The notes: generated by a model from the sequence alone, not told the origin. A DNA stretch of 64,000 nucleotides from Bradyrhizobium jicamae (GCF_018130695.1 NZ_JAFCJX010000001.1:124001-188000), one strand, 5' to 3'. Positions 27,209-37,232 are shown, counted from the stretch's first letter. Program-made: numbers and translations.

Positions 27209-28770
27209 TGAAGATTTACGTTCCCCGCGACGCTGCCGCGATCGCCGTCGGCGCCGATGAGGTCGTTGCCGCAGTCGAGCAGACCGCAGGACAGCGTGGA
27301 CTGTCGATCGAGATCGTCAGAAATGGCTCGCGCGGCCTTTGCTGGCTGGAGCCGATGGTCGAGGTGGCGACCGCCAGGGGGCGCGTTGCGTTCGGCCCGG
27401 TGAGCGCCGCTGACGTCCCATCTTTGCTTGATGCGATGGTCAGTGACGGTCCGCATGCCCTGCGGCTTGGCGTCGCGGACGAGATTCCCTGGCTGAAGCG
27501 GCAGACCCGCCTCACCTTCGCCCGCTGCGGCGTGGTCGACCCGCGCTCGGTCGAGGACTATCGCGCCCATGGCGGCTACAAGGGCCTGGAGCGCGCGCTG
27601 ACGCTCACGTCCGACCAGATCCTGACCGACGTCACCACGTCGGGCCTGCGCGGCCGCGGCGGCGCGGGCTTCCCGACCGGCATCAAGTGGAAGACGGTGG
27701 CGCAGGCACAGGCCGACCGGAAGTACATCGTCTGCAACGCCGACGAAGGCGACAGCGGCACCTTCGCCGACCGCATGATCATGGAAGGTGATCCCTTCGT
27801 CGTGATCGAGGGCATGACCATCGCAGGTATCACCGTCGGTGCGACCAAGGGCTATATCTACATCCGGTCCGAATATCCGCACGCCGTCGAGGCGATGAAC
27901 GCTGCGATCGCGGCGGCCAATCGCGCGGGCTTCCTCGGCCACCGCATCGGCGGCTCCACGCATTCCTTCGATCTCGAAGTGCGGGTCGGCGCCGGCGCCT
28001 ATGTCTGCGGCGAAGAGACCTCGCTGCTGGAAAGCCTTGAAGGCCGCCGCGGCATCGTCCGGGCAAAGCCGCCGCTGCCGGCGCACAAGGGCCTGTTCGG
28101 TAAGCCGACCGTGATCAACAACGTGCTGTCGTTTGCGGCGATCCCCTTCATCCTCGACAACGGCGCCAAGGCCTATGCGGATTTCGGCATGGGCCGCTCG
28201 CGCGGCACGATGCCCATCCAGCTCGCCGGCAACATCAAATATGGCGGCCTGTTCGAGATCGCGTTCGGCGTCACGCTCGGTGAGCTCATCGACGACATCG
28301 GCGGCGGCACGTTGTCGGGCCGCCCGGTGCGCGCCGTGCAGGTCGGCGGTCCGCTCGGCGCCTATTTCCCTCGCGCGCTGTTCGACACGCCGTTTGACTA
28401 TGAGGCGTTCGCGGCGCGCGACGGCCTGATCGGCCATGGCGGCATCGTCGTGTTCGACGACAGCGTCGATATGCGCAAGCAGGCGCGCTTCGCGATGGAG
28501 TTCTGCGCGGTCGAATCCTGCGGCAAGTGCACGCCGTGCCGGATCGGATCGACCCGCGGCGTCGAGACCATCGACAAGATCATCCGCGGCGAGCGCGTCA
28601 GCGAGAATCTCGCCGTGGTCGAGGACCTCTGCAACACCATGAAGTTCGGCTCGCTCTGCGCGCTGGGCGGCTTCACGCCCTACCCCGTGATGAGCGCATT
28701 GAAACATTTCCGGGAAGATTTCGGCAGAGATCTAGGTCCCGCACCGGCCACGCTTCAGGCCGCGGAATAA
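27205..28770 (+). CDS. fdsB: NAD-dependent formate dehydrogenase beta subunit
   Basis: A 521-residue NuoF-like subunit carrying FMN, a [4Fe-4S] cluster and the NAD-binding site. An N-terminal thioredoxin-like part (about 1-120) precedes the NuoF core. The FMN/NAD motif is GLRGRGGAGFPTGIKW, followed by CNADEGDSGTFADRMIMEG and GAYVCGEETSLLESLEGRRG. The C-terminal cluster ligands are in ESCGKCTPCRIGSTRG with a later cysteine in EDLCNTM. It hands electrons from FdsA/FdsG to NAD+. Confidence 0.95.
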   Translation: MMKIYVPRDAAAIAVGADEVVAAVEQTAGQRGLSIEIVRNGSRGLCWLEPMVEVATARGRVAFGPVSAADVPSLLDAMVSDGPHALRLGVADEIPWLKRQTRLTFARCGVVDPRSVEDYRAHGGYKGLERALTLTSDQILTDVTTSGLRGRGGAGFPTGIKWKTVAQAQADRKYIVCNADEGDSGTFADRMIMEGDPFVVIEGMTIAGITVGATKGYIYIRSEYPHAVEAMNAAIAAANRAGFLGHRIGGSTHSFDLEVRVGAGAYVCGEETSLLESLEGRRGIVRAKPPLPAHKGLFGKPTVINNVLSFAAIPFILDNGAKAYADFGMGRSRGTMPIQLAGNIKYGGLFEIAFGVTLGELIDDIGGGTLSGRPVRAVQVGGPLGAYFPRALFDTPFDYEAFAARDGLIGHGGIVVFDDSVDMRKQARFAMEFCAVESCGKCTPCRIGSTRGVETIDKIIRGERVSENLAVVEDLCNTMKFGSLCALGGFTPYPVMSALKHFREDFGRDLGPAPATLQAAE

Positions 28771-28781
28771 AGGAGATCACG

Positions 28782-31658
28782 ATGTCGCTGATCCAGGAAA
28801 TCGATTTCGGCACCCCCAAATCCAAATCCGAGAGCATGGTCACGCTGACCATCGACGGGCAGAGCGTCACGGTGCCCGAGGGCACCTCGATCATGCGCGC
28901 GGCGATGGAGGCCGGCACGCAGATCCCGAAACTCTGTGCGACCGACATGGTCGACGCCTTCGGCTCCTGCCGGCTCTGCCTGGTCGAGATCGAAGGCCGC
29001 GCCGGCACGCCGGCCTCCTGCACCACGCCCGTGATGAACGGCCTCGTCGTGCACACCCAGAACGAGCGGCTGAAGAAGCTGCGCAAGGGCGTGATGGAGC
29101 TGTACATCTCCGACCATCCGCTGGACTGCCTGACATGCGCGGCCAATGGCGACTGCGAGCTGCAGGACATGGCGGGCGCGGTCGGCCTGCGCGATGTCCG
29201 TTACGGCTATGAAGGCGAGAACCACGTCTTCGCCAAGTCGCATGGCTGCGACAACGATTCATGGATGCCGAAGGACGAATCAAATCCGTACTTCACCTAT
29301 GATCCCTCGAAGTGCATCGTCTGCTCGCGCTGCGTCCGTGCCTGCGAGGAGGTGCAAGGCACCTTCGCGCTGACGATCTCCGGCCGCGGCTTCGACAGCC
29401 GCGTCTCACCCGGCATGAGCGAAAGCTTCCTCGGCTCCGAATGCGTCTCCTGCGGCGCCTGCGTGCAGGCCTGCCCGACCGCAACGCTGACGGAAAAGTC
29501 CGTGATCGAGATTGGTCAGCCCGAGCATTCGGTGATCACCACCTGCGCCTATTGCGGTGTCGGCTGCACCTTCAAGGCCGAGATGCGCGGCGAGGAAGTG
29601 GTGCGCATGGTGCCGTGGAAAGACGGCAAGGCCAATCGCGGCCATTCCTGCGTCAAGGGCCGTTTCGCCTGGGGCTACACCACCCACAAGGAGCGTATCC
29701 TGAAGCCGATGATCCGTGAGCGGATCGAGGATCCCTGGCAGGAAGTGTCCTGGGACGAGGCGTTCAATTTCGCCGCGGCGAAATTCAAGGGTATCCAGCA
29801 GAGGTATGGCCGCGACGCGGTCGGCGGCATCACCTCCTCCCGCTGCACCAACGAAGAAACCTATCTGGTGCAGAAGCTGATCCGCGGCGGCTTCGGCAAC
29901 AACAATGTCGACACCTGCGCCCGCGTCTGCCATTCGCCGACCGGCTACGGCCTGTCGCAGACTTTCGGCACCTCCGCGGGTACCCAGGACTTCGATTCGG
30001 TCGAAGAGACCGATGTCGTGCTGATCATCGGCGCCAATCCGGCGTCAGCTCACCCGGTGTTCGCTTCCCGCCTGAAGAAGCGGCTGCGGCAAGGCGCAAA
30101 GCTGATCGTGGTCGATCCGCGCCGCACCGAGATGGTGGAAGGGCCGCATATGAAGGCGCTGCATCTGCCGCTGATGCCCGGCACCAACGTCGCCGTGCTG
30201 ACCGCGCTTGCCCATGTCATCGTCACCGAGGGCCTCGTCAACGAGAGCTTCGTGCGCGAGCGCTGCGACTGGAGCGAGTTCGAGGAATGGGCGGCGTTCG
30301 TCGCCGATCCCAGGAACAGCCCGGAAGCCACCGCGATCATGACCGGCGTCGATCCGAAGGATCTGCGCGAGGCGGCATGGACCTACGCCACCGGCGGCAA
30401 TGGCGCGATCTATTACGGGCTCGGCGTCACCGAGCACAGCCAGGGCTCGACCACGGTCATCGCGATCGCCAACCTGGCGATGGCAACGGGCAATATCGGC
30501 CGGCCCGGCGTCGGCGTGAACCCGCTGCGCGGCCAGAACAACGTGCAGGGTTCGTGCGACATGGGCTCGTTCCCGCACGAGCTGCCGGGCTATCGCCACA
30601 TCTCCGGCGATGCGGTGCGCGACCAGTTCGAGGCGATGTGGAACGTCAAGCTCAACCCCGAGCCGGGCTTGCGCATCCCCAACATGTTCGACGCCGCGAT
30701 CGAAGGCACCTTCATGGGCCTCTACGTGCAGGGCGAAGACATCCTGCAGTCCGATCCCAACACCAAGCATGTGGTCGCGGCGCTGTCGGCGATGGAATGC
30801 GTGATCGTTCACGATCTCTTCCTGAACGAGACCGCGAACTACGCGCACGTGTTCCTGCCGGGCTCGAGCTTCCTGGAGAAGGACGGCACCTTCACCAACG
30901 CCGAACGCCGTATTCAGCGCGTCCGCAAGGTGATGACGCCGAAGAATGGCCTCGCCGACTGGGAGGTCACCATCGGCCTCGCCAGGGCGATGGGTTTTGA
31001 GATGAAGTACAATCACCCCTCCGAGATCATGGACGAGATCGCGGCACTGACGCCGACCTTCGCCGGGGTCTCCTATGCCAGGCTCGACGAGCTCGGCTCG
31101 GTGCAGTGGCCCTGCAACGAGAAGGCACCCGAGGGCACGCCGGTGATGCATATCGGCGGCTTCGTCCGCGGCAAGGGCAAGTTCATCATCACCGAATATG
31201 TCGCCACCGACGAACGCACCGGCCCGCGCTATCCGCTGCTGCTCACGACCGGCCGCATCCTCAGCCAATACAATGTCGGCGCGCAGACACGACGCACCGA
31301 GAACGTGGTCTGGCACAGCGAGGATCGCCTCGAAATCCATCCGCATGACGCTGAGCAGCGCGGTGTGCGCGACGGCGATTGGGTGCGGTTGCAGAGCCGC
31401 GCCGGCGAGACCACGCTGCGCGCGGAGATCACCGACCGCGTGGCACCGGGCGTGGTCTACACCACCTTCCACCACCCGGACACGCAGGCCAACGTGATCA
31501 CGACCGACTTCTCGGACTGGGCGACCAATTGTCCGGAGTACAAGGTCACGGCCGTGCAGATCTCGCCGTCGAACGGCCCGAGCGACTGGCAGAAGGCCTA
31601 TGACGAGCAGGCTCGCCACTCCCGCCGCATCGCGCCGATCGTGGAGGCCGCGGAGTGA
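28782..31658 (+). CDS. fdsA: NAD-dependent formate dehydrogenase alpha (catalytic, molybdenum) subunit
   Basis: A 958-residue catalytic subunit that oxidises formate to CO2. The N-terminal ferredoxin-like part (CRLCLVE, and HPLDCLTCAANGDCELQDM with the His-Cys ligand) is followed by two ferredoxin-type [4Fe-4S] motifs (CIVCSRCVRACEEVQG; CVSCGACVQACPT). The catalytic core opens with CAYCGVGC. The molybdenum ligand is Cys355 in TSSRCTNEETYL, so this is a cysteine enzyme, not a selenocysteine one. A molybdopterin dinucleotide-binding domain closes the protein (TTGRILSQYNVGAQTRR). ATG 28782 has AAAGGAGATCACG upstream; the longer frame from 28527 is only a read-through of fdsB sequence. Confidence 0.95.
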   Translation: MSLIQEIDFGTPKSKSESMVTLTIDGQSVTVPEGTSIMRAAMEAGTQIPKLCATDMVDAFGSCRLCLVEIEGRAGTPASCTTPVMNGLVVHTQNERLKKLRKGVMELYISDHPLDCLTCAANGDCELQDMAGAVGLRDVRYGYEGENHVFAKSHGCDNDSWMPKDESNPYFTYDPSKCIVCSRCVRACEEVQGTFALTISGRGFDSRVSPGMSESFLGSECVSCGACVQACPTATLTEKSVIEIGQPEHSVITTCAYCGVGCTFKAEMRGEEVVRMVPWKDGKANRGHSCVKGRFAWGYTTHKERILKPMIRERIEDPWQEVSWDEAFNFAAAKFKGIQQRYGRDAVGGITSSRCTNEETYLVQKLIRGGFGNNNVDTCARVCHSPTGYGLSQTFGTSAGTQDFDSVEETDVVLIIGANPASAHPVFASRLKKRLRQGAKLIVVDPRRTEMVEGPHMKALHLPLMPGTNVAVLTALAHVIVTEGLVNESFVRERCDWSEFEEWAAFVADPRNSPEATAIMTGVDPKDLREAAWTYATGGNGAIYYGLGVTEHSQGSTTVIAIANLAMATGNIGRPGVGVNPLRGQNNVQGSCDMGSFPHELPGYRHISGDAVRDQFEAMWNVKLNPEPGLRIPNMFDAAIEGTFMGLYVQGEDILQSDPNTKHVVAALSAMECVIVHDLFLNETANYAHVFLPGSSFLEKDGTFTNAERRIQRVRKVMTPKNGLADWEVTIGLARAMGFEMKYNHPSEIMDEIAALTPTFAGVSYARLDELGSVQWPCNEKAPEGTPVMHIGGFVRGKGKFIITEYVATDERTGPRYPLLLTTGRILSQYNVGAQTRRTENVVWHSEDRLEIHPHDAEQRGVRDGDWVRLQSRAGETTLRAEITDRVAPGVVYTTFHHPDTQANVITTDFSDWATNCPEYKVTAVQISPSNGPSDWQKAYDEQARHSRRIAPIVEAAE

Positions 31659-32494
31659 ACATGCGCGATCCCGTCTTCAAGGCCGATCGGAAAGTCTGGC
31701 GCGACGGCAGCCTCACGGACGGCGCGCGCCTGATCCCCGAGGAGACGGCGCTGGCGTTGACCTATAATGGCGGCACCTACGCCGTGATGATGGGCACGCC
31801 TGAGGACCTCAGCGACTTCGCGATCGGCTTCAGCCTGAGCGAAGGCATCGTGCAGTCGGCCGACGAGATTGAGACGCTTGACATCGTCGAGCTCGACGAC
31901 GGCATCGAGCTTCGGATGTGGCTGAAGGCTGACAAGGCCGAGCAGATCAGCGAGCGGCGGCGGCATATTGCCGGCCCGACCGGCTGCGGCATCTGCGGGA
32001 TCGAGTCGATTGCCGAGGCGGTCAAGCCGGCCGCGGTGGTGCCGAGGGGGCGCTGCTTCTCGCCGCGCGAGATCATGACGGCCATTGCGTCCGTCGCGCC
32101 GCGGCAGGAGATCAATCACCAGACCCGCGCGGTGCACGCCGCTGCGTTCTGGATGCCAGGCCGCGGCATCGTCGCACTGCGCGAAGATGTCGGCCGCCAC
32201 AATGCGCTCGACAAACTCGCCGGCGCGCTCGCCCGCGACGACATCGCGACCAGCGAAGGCATGGTGCTGCTGACCAGCCGCGTCTCGGTCGAGATGGTGC
32301 AAAAGACCGCTGCGATCGGCGCACCGCTGATGGTCGCGGTCTCGGCGCCAACTGCGCTTGCGGTGCGGATGGCGGACGCCGCCGGCATCACGCTCGCCGC
32401 GATCGCCCGCGCCGACGGATTTGAAGTTTTCACGCATGCGGAACGCATCACGGCCACCGTGACCGCGAAGGAGGCCGTCTATGTCGTCGCCTGA
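31655..32494 (+). CDS. fdhD: Formate dehydrogenase accessory sulfurtransferase
   Basis: A 279-residue FdhD/FdsC-type protein that sulfurates the molybdenum cofactor before insertion into the catalytic subunit. The sulfur-transfer CxxC is GPTGCGICGIES (Cys111 and Cys114 from the GTG start). DLSDFAIGFSLSEGIV and VGRHNALDKLAGAL are family motifs. GTG 31655 overlaps the fdsA stop by four bases; ATG 31661 is an alternative start. Its place directly after fdsA matches fdsGBACD-type operons. Confidence 0.94.
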   Translation: MNMRDPVFKADRKVWRDGSLTDGARLIPEETALALTYNGGTYAVMMGTPEDLSDFAIGFSLSEGIVQSADEIETLDIVELDDGIELRMWLKADKAEQISERRRHIAGPTGCGICGIESIAEAVKPAAVVPRGRCFSPREIMTAIASVAPRQEINHQTRAVHAAAFWMPGRGIVALREDVGRHNALDKLAGALARDDIATSEGMVLLTSRVSVEMVQKTAAIGAPLMVAVSAPTALAVRMADAAGITLAAIARADGFEVFTHAERITATVTAKEAVYVVA

Positions 32495-32696
32495 CAAACT
32501 GGTCTACATGGCGAACCAGATCGGAAAGTTCTTCCAGAGCCAGGGCCATGACCGGGCCGTGAAGGGGATTTCCGAGCACATCTGGAAGTTCTGGGATCCG
32601 CGGATGCGCAAGTCGATCTTCGCCCATCTCGACGCCGGCGGCACCGGCCTCGATCCCTTCGTGCGCGATGCGCTGGAGAAGCTGAAGAACGCGTGA
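32481..32696 (+). CDS. fdsD: Formate dehydrogenase delta subunit
   Basis: A 71-residue small subunit (DKLVYMANQIGKFFQSQGHD; ISEHIWKFWDPRMRKSI), needed for activity or assembly of the Fds complex in characterised homologues. It overlaps fdhD by 14 bases and closes the operon. A palindromic repeat follows 16 bases after its stop. Confidence 0.92.
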   Translation: MSSPDKLVYMANQIGKFFQSQGHDRAVKGISEHIWKFWDPRMRKSIFAHLDAGGTGLDPFVRDALEKLKNA

Positions 32697-32712
32697 GCGT
32701 CTCGGGAAGTCT

Positions 32713-32799
32713 GTAGGGTGGGCAAAGGCGCTCTTGCGCCGTGCCCACCATTCTCGGTGTGCTCGTGATGGTGGGCACGCTTCGCTTTGCCGACCCTAC
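32713..32799. repeat. Palindromic repeat, GGGTGGGCAAAG family, copy 2
   Basis: Begins GTAGGGTGGGCAAAGGCG and ends CGCTTTGCCGACCCTAC, an imperfect inverted repeat with inner GTGCCCACCA / TGGTGGGCAC. It fills the junction between the convergent fdsD and glnE genes, as the relative at 18436 does for another convergent pair. Confidence 0.8.
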
Positions 32800-32817
32800 G
32801 GCACCGCGGCACCGCAA

Positions 32818-35781
32818 TTAACCGTCGCCCACAATCGCGTTGAACACCCGCCGCACCTCGCCCTGCGTCTCGCGCAAGCGGGCCTCGAGCGCGGAGAAAT
32901 CCGGCGTGTCTCCGGCCCGTGCCATCACCCGGCGCAGATCCTCGCCGGCGGTCTCCGGATTGAACTTGCCGCTGACGCAGAGCCGCAGGATTTGCGTCAG
33001 GTCGTGATAGAGCCGCGCCGCCGAGCGCAGGATCTCGGCCTCGGATTGTCCGAGCACGCCGAGCTTCGCCGCGTTGTCGAGCACCTGCAGCGTCGAGACG
33101 CTGAGGATGTCAGGCTTCTCGGCAGCGTGCGCGAGCTGCAGATATTGTGCGACGAAGTCGATGTCGATGAGGCCACCGGCGGCGAGCTTGAGGTCCCAGA
33201 CGTCGTCCTCGCCCTTTTCCTGCGCAATGGCGCGGCGCATGTCGGCGACGTCGGTCGCGGTGCTGGCGGCATCGCGCGGACGGGTCAGCACGCTGCGGAC
33301 GATCGCCTCGATCCGGGCGGTGAACTCGGGCGAAGCCGAGATGACGCGGGCGCGGGTCAGTGCCATGTGCTCCCAGGTCCAGGCGTCGCGCTCCTGGTAG
33401 TCGGCGAAGGAATCGACGCGCGAGGCGACCGGACCGGCGCGGCCTGACGGGCGCAGCCGCATGTCGACCTCGTACAGCACGCCGTAATTGGTCCGCGTGG
33501 TGAAGGCGCTGATCAGGCGCTGGGTGAAGCGGGCGAAATATTGCGCGCCGTGCAGCGAGCGCTCACCGTCGGAATCCGGCTGCTCTTGGTCGTGATCGTA
33601 GAGCAGGATCAGGTCGAGGTCGGAGGACGCCGTCATCTCGCGGCTGCCGAGCCGGCCCATGGCGAGGATCGCGGTCTGTTGCCCCTTGATGCGCCCATAC
33701 TGCGCGGCGAACTGGTCGGTGACGAGGCCGTGCACGGTGTGCACGATACCTTCGGCGACGTCGGCAAAGGCGACGCTCGCCTGCTGCGCCGAGACCGTGC
33801 CGGAGAGGATGCGCGTGCCGATCAGGAACAGGCTCTCCTGGCCGAACTGGCGCAGGCGATCCAGGAAGTCTTCATACGAGACGGCATCCTGCAGCGTGGC
33901 CGCGAGCCGCTCCGATAATTCCTTCTTGTCCGGCATCGCGCCGAAGAAGCGCGGATCGATCAGGCCGTCCATGATCTGCGGCTGCCGCGCCAGCATGTCG
34001 CCGAGCCGCGGCGCCGCGCCAAGGATCAGCGCCACCAGCGCGACCAGGTCGCGGTTCTGGCTGAGCAGCGAGATCAGCCGCCCGCCCCGTTGGACCGCGC
34101 CGAGGAAACGGTCGAACGCCACGACCGCATCGTCAGGCTCTTCGGCGCGCGCCAATCCGTCGATCAGGTCGGGGATGAATTCCAGGAACGCAGCGCGCGT
34201 CGCCTCGATACGCAGCGCGCGGTAGTCGCCCTCGATCCATTGCTGCACGGTGCCGGCCACTGCGATCGGCTTCTTGAAGCCGAGACTGGCAAGATGTTCG
34301 AGCAGGCGCTGGTCTTCGGCGCCGGCGCCATAATCGACTTTCGGCAGCTTCGCCGTACCGGTCGGATCGTCGCCTTCGAACAACTTGCCGTAATGCCCTT
34401 GCACGACGTTGAGATGACCGAGCAGATCCCTGGCGAACGCCTCGCGGCTGTCATAGCCGAAGAAGTGCGCAAAACGCTCGACCGCCTCAGTCTCCTCGGG
34501 CAGCGAATGCGTCTGCTCGTCGGCGATCATCTGCAGGCGGTGCTCGACGCGGCGCAGGAATTCATAGGCCGTCGTCAGCTCGTCGCGCGCCTGGTGGGTG
34601 ATCCAGTTGCTGCTGGCAAGCACATTGAGCGCATCCAGCGTCGGGCGCACGCGCAACTCCGGATGGCGGCCGCCGGCAATCAGCTGCTGGGTCTGGGCGA
34701 AGAACTCGATCTCGCGGATGCCGCCGCGGCCGACCTTGACGTTGTGGCCTTCGACCGAGGTCTCGGTCTGGCCGCGATAGGTCTGCATCTGCCGCTTCAT
34801 GTCGTGAACGTCGGCGAGCGCGGCGAAATCCAGATGCTTGCGCCAGACAAACGGCGCGAGCTCGGCGACCAGCGCTTCGCCCGCGCGCACGTCGCCGGCG
34901 CAGGGCCGCGCCTTAATCATCGCCGCGCGTTCCCAGGTGCGGCCTTCGCGCTCGTAGTAGTGCAAGGCCGCATCGGTCGAGATCGCGACCTGGGTCGAGG
35001 CCGGATCAGGCCGCAGCCGCAGATCGACGCGGAACACGTAGCCCTCGCCCGAGCGCTGCTGCAGCATCCGCGCCATCGCCTGGGTGACGCGGACGAAGAA
35101 CGGCTGCGGCTCGATATCCTCGGCAAGCGAGTTGGCGTCGCGATCGAAGAACACGATCAGGTCGATGTCGCTGGAATAGTTCAGCTCGCCCGCCCCCATC
35201 TTGCCCATCGCCAGCACGATCAGGCCGGAGCCCTGCTCGGGATGCTCGGGAGCGGGTGCGATCATGCGCCCGCGCGCCATCTCCTGCCGCAGCTGGAAGC
35301 GTAGCGCCGCCTGCACCGAGGAGACCGCCAGATCAGTCAGCGCCGCCGTCACCTGCATCACCGGCCAGACGCCGCCGATGTCGCAGAGCGCGATCAACAG
35401 CGCCGCCTCCGCCTTCAGGCGACGGAGCAGATGCATCACGTCGGCCTCGCTGCCGGCAGCGAATACCGCGCGCGAGGTGTCCTCGATCAACGCCGGGAGG
35501 TGCGACTCCGGGTCGCACGACAGTATCCGGATCAGCCGGGTCGCATCGGCGCGGGCGAGCTCCAGCAGATAGGGCGAGAACGCGAATATCCCAAGCAGGA
35601 TGTCCCGCGCCCGCGGCAGCGCGAGCAACTCAGTGAGCGCAGCCGATTGCGCCGGCTCGAGCTCGGCAAGCCAGTCGGTCAGGCGTTGTTCGGCGGAATT
35701 GGAAGCGGCGACATGCGGTCCGTCCACGAATCGCGCGGCCAGACGATGTCGATCCGCGTTTCCCGGCGCGGCGGCATTCAT
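32818..35781 (-). CDS. glnE: Bifunctional glutamine synthetase adenylyltransferase/deadenylase
   Basis: A 987-residue enzyme that adenylylates and deadenylylates glutamine synthetase according to nitrogen status signalled by PII. Both nucleotidyltransferase halves are present: the N-terminal one has MGKMGAGELNYSSDIDLIV and the C-terminal one has MGRLGSREMTASSDLDLIL, each with the paired metal-binding aspartates. Length is normal for GlnE. It overlaps the upstream sensor-kinase gene by four bases and may be co-transcribed with it. Confidence 0.95.
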   Translation of the reverse strand: MNAAAPGNADRHRLAARFVDGPHVAASNSAEQRLTDWLAELEPAQSAALTELLALPRARDILLGIFAFSPYLLELARADATRLIRILSCDPESHLPALIEDTSRAVFAAGSEADVMHLLRRLKAEAALLIALCDIGGVWPVMQVTAALTDLAVSSVQAALRFQLRQEMARGRMIAPAPEHPEQGSGLIVLAMGKMGAGELNYSSDIDLIVFFDRDANSLAEDIEPQPFFVRVTQAMARMLQQRSGEGYVFRVDLRLRPDPASTQVAISTDAALHYYEREGRTWERAAMIKARPCAGDVRAGEALVAELAPFVWRKHLDFAALADVHDMKRQMQTYRGQTETSVEGHNVKVGRGGIREIEFFAQTQQLIAGGRHPELRVRPTLDALNVLASSNWITHQARDELTTAYEFLRRVEHRLQMIADEQTHSLPEETEAVERFAHFFGYDSREAFARDLLGHLNVVQGHYGKLFEGDDPTGTAKLPKVDYGAGAEDQRLLEHLASLGFKKPIAVAGTVQQWIEGDYRALRIEATRAAFLEFIPDLIDGLARAEEPDDAVVAFDRFLGAVQRGGRLISLLSQNRDLVALVALILGAAPRLGDMLARQPQIMDGLIDPRFFGAMPDKKELSERLAATLQDAVSYEDFLDRLRQFGQESLFLIGTRILSGTVSAQQASVAFADVAEGIVHTVHGLVTDQFAAQYGRIKGQQTAILAMGRLGSREMTASSDLDLILLYDHDQEQPDSDGERSLHGAQYFARFTQRLISAFTTRTNYGVLYEVDMRLRPSGRAGPVASRVDSFADYQERDAWTWEHMALTRARVISASPEFTARIEAIVRSVLTRPRDAASTATDVADMRRAIAQEKGEDDVWDLKLAAGGLIDIDFVAQYLQLAHAAEKPDILSVSTLQVLDNAAKLGVLGQSEAEILRSAARLYHDLTQILRLCVSGKFNPETAGEDLRRVMARAGDTPDFSALEARLRETQGEVRRVFNAIVGDG

Positions 35782-37232
35782 GCCGCCTTCTGTGGCACAT
35801 CCTGCGTTTGAGCCGCAAGCCTGTCACTGCCGCCGGCCCGCGCCGGCAGCACCAGCGTCGCAACCAGCCCCGGATGCGCATCGCCGAGCCGCAGCTCACC
35901 GTTGTGGAGCGTCGCGACCGCCGAGGCGAGGCTCAGGCCAAGGCCGGAACCGGGTAAGGTCCGGCTCGCTTCCAGCCGCACGAAGCGCTCCACCGCGTGC
36001 TTGCGGTCGCTCACGGGAATGCCGGGGCCATGGTCGGTGACGCTGAGCAGGATCTGGTCGCCCTCGCGGCGCGCCTCGATCAGGATTTCCCTTGCGCCGG
36101 CGTTGAGCGGCTGCACGGCGGAATCAGGCTTGCCGTATTTGATCGCGTTCTCGACGAGGTTGGCGAGCGCCTGGCTGATCAGTTCGCGGTTGCCATGCAC
36201 CGGCGTCGGCGACGTCTTCACACGCAGCGTCATGCCGTCGTCCTCGGCAAGCGGCTCGTAAAGCTCATGGATGCCGTTGGCGACATCGGCCGCATCGAAA
36301 TTGTCCATATTGCCCCGCGCCTGCCCTGACTCCGCGCGGGCGATCATCAAGAGCGCGTTGAAGGTGCGGATCAAGCCGTCGGATTCCTCGATGGTGCGCT
36401 CCAGCGCCGCGCGGTAATCGGCCTCGCTGCCCGAACGCGCCAGCGCCTCCTCGGCGCGGTTGCGCAGCCGCGTCAGCGGCGTCTTCAGATCATGCGCGAT
36501 GTTGTCGGAGACTTCCTTCAGCCCCGTCATCAGCGCCTCGATCCGCTCCAGCATGGCGTTGAGGTTTTCGGCCAGGCGATCGAGTTCGTCGCCGCTGCGG
36601 CCGACCGGCAGGCGGCCGGAGAGATCGCCCGCCATGATGCGCTGGGTGGTGCCGGTCATGGCATCGATCCGGCGCAGCACCCGCCGTGCGACGAAGATGC
36701 CGCCGCCGATACCGAGCACGACGACCACCAGGATCGACCATTGCGCCGCCTTGGCGACGATGCCGAACAGCCGTCGTCGCTCCTCGAGGTCCCGCCCGAC
36801 CAGCAGGCGGAAGCCGTTCGTCATCTGGGTGACGCGCACCAGCGCGCGATGGTCCACGTTGCCCTGGTCATCGAGCCTGCGATAGGCGATCTCGGACCAG
36901 CCGGATCTCGCCATCACACCCGGCGACAGCGAATCGACATTGCCGGCGATCGCCTGCCCGGTCGGTGTGGTGAGGAGATACAGGTTCGCGCCCGGCCGCA
37001 GCGCCCGGTTTCCCATGGTGTTGTAAAGGCCGTGCAGGCCACGGCGATCATAGATGGCGGTGATCTCGCCGACCTCGACATTCACCGTCGAGGTGATCTG
37101 CTCGGTGATCAGGCGCCGCGTATTCCAGGCGAAATAGACCAGCAGCGAGGCGGCAAACAGCGCGAACAGCAACAGATAGACCAGCGTCAGGCGAAACGCC
37201 GTGGTGCGGATCAGTTTACCGAATGCCGTCAC
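35778..37232 (-). CDS. Sensor histidine kinase with HAMP domain
   Basis: A 484-residue membrane kinase. Transmembrane segments are near residues 14-34 (LTLVYLLLFALFAASLLVYF) and 155-175 (AQWSILVVVVLGIGGGIFVA), with a periplasmic sensor region between. HAMP follows, then the HisKA box NIAHDLKTPLTRLRNRAEE and the ATPase motifs (ALANLVENAIKYG; GLGLSLASAVATLH). GTG 37232 is the only start that keeps the first membrane helix. Its probable partner is the OmpR-type regulator at 38212-38913, now separated from it by a toxin-antitoxin pair on the other strand. Confidence 0.9.
   Translation of the reverse strand: MTAFGKLIRTTAFRLTLVYLLLFALFAASLLVYFAWNTRRLITEQITSTVNVEVGEITAIYDRRGLHGLYNTMGNRALRPGANLYLLTTPTGQAIAGNVDSLSPGVMARSGWSEIAYRRLDDQGNVDHRALVRVTQMTNGFRLLVGRDLEERRRLFGIVAKAAQWSILVVVVLGIGGGIFVARRVLRRIDAMTGTTQRIMAGDLSGRLPVGRSGDELDRLAENLNAMLERIEALMTGLKEVSDNIAHDLKTPLTRLRNRAEEALARSGSEADYRAALERTIEESDGLIRTFNALLMIARAESGQARGNMDNFDAADVANGIHELYEPLAEDDGMTLRVKTSPTPVHGNRELISQALANLVENAIKYGKPDSAVQPLNAGAREILIEARREGDQILLSVTDHGPGIPVSDRKHAVERFVRLEASRTLPGSGLGLSLASAVATLHNGELRLGDAHPGLVATLVLPARAGGSDRLAAQTQDVPQKAA

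Noticed and set aside
27097..28707. A 536-codon minus-strand open frame opposite fdsB
   Set aside because: Antisense by-product of a fully recognisable formate dehydrogenase subunit gene.
28527..28781. N-terminal extension of the formate dehydrogenase alpha subunit from an upstream start
   Set aside because: The added residues are the out-of-frame reading of fdsB. The ATG at 28782 has a strong ribosome-binding site and the family N-terminus.
29830..29860. Possible selenocysteine site in the formate dehydrogenase
   Set aside because: The molybdenum ligand position is an ordinary TGC cysteine codon (29844-29846), and no in-frame TGA occurs.
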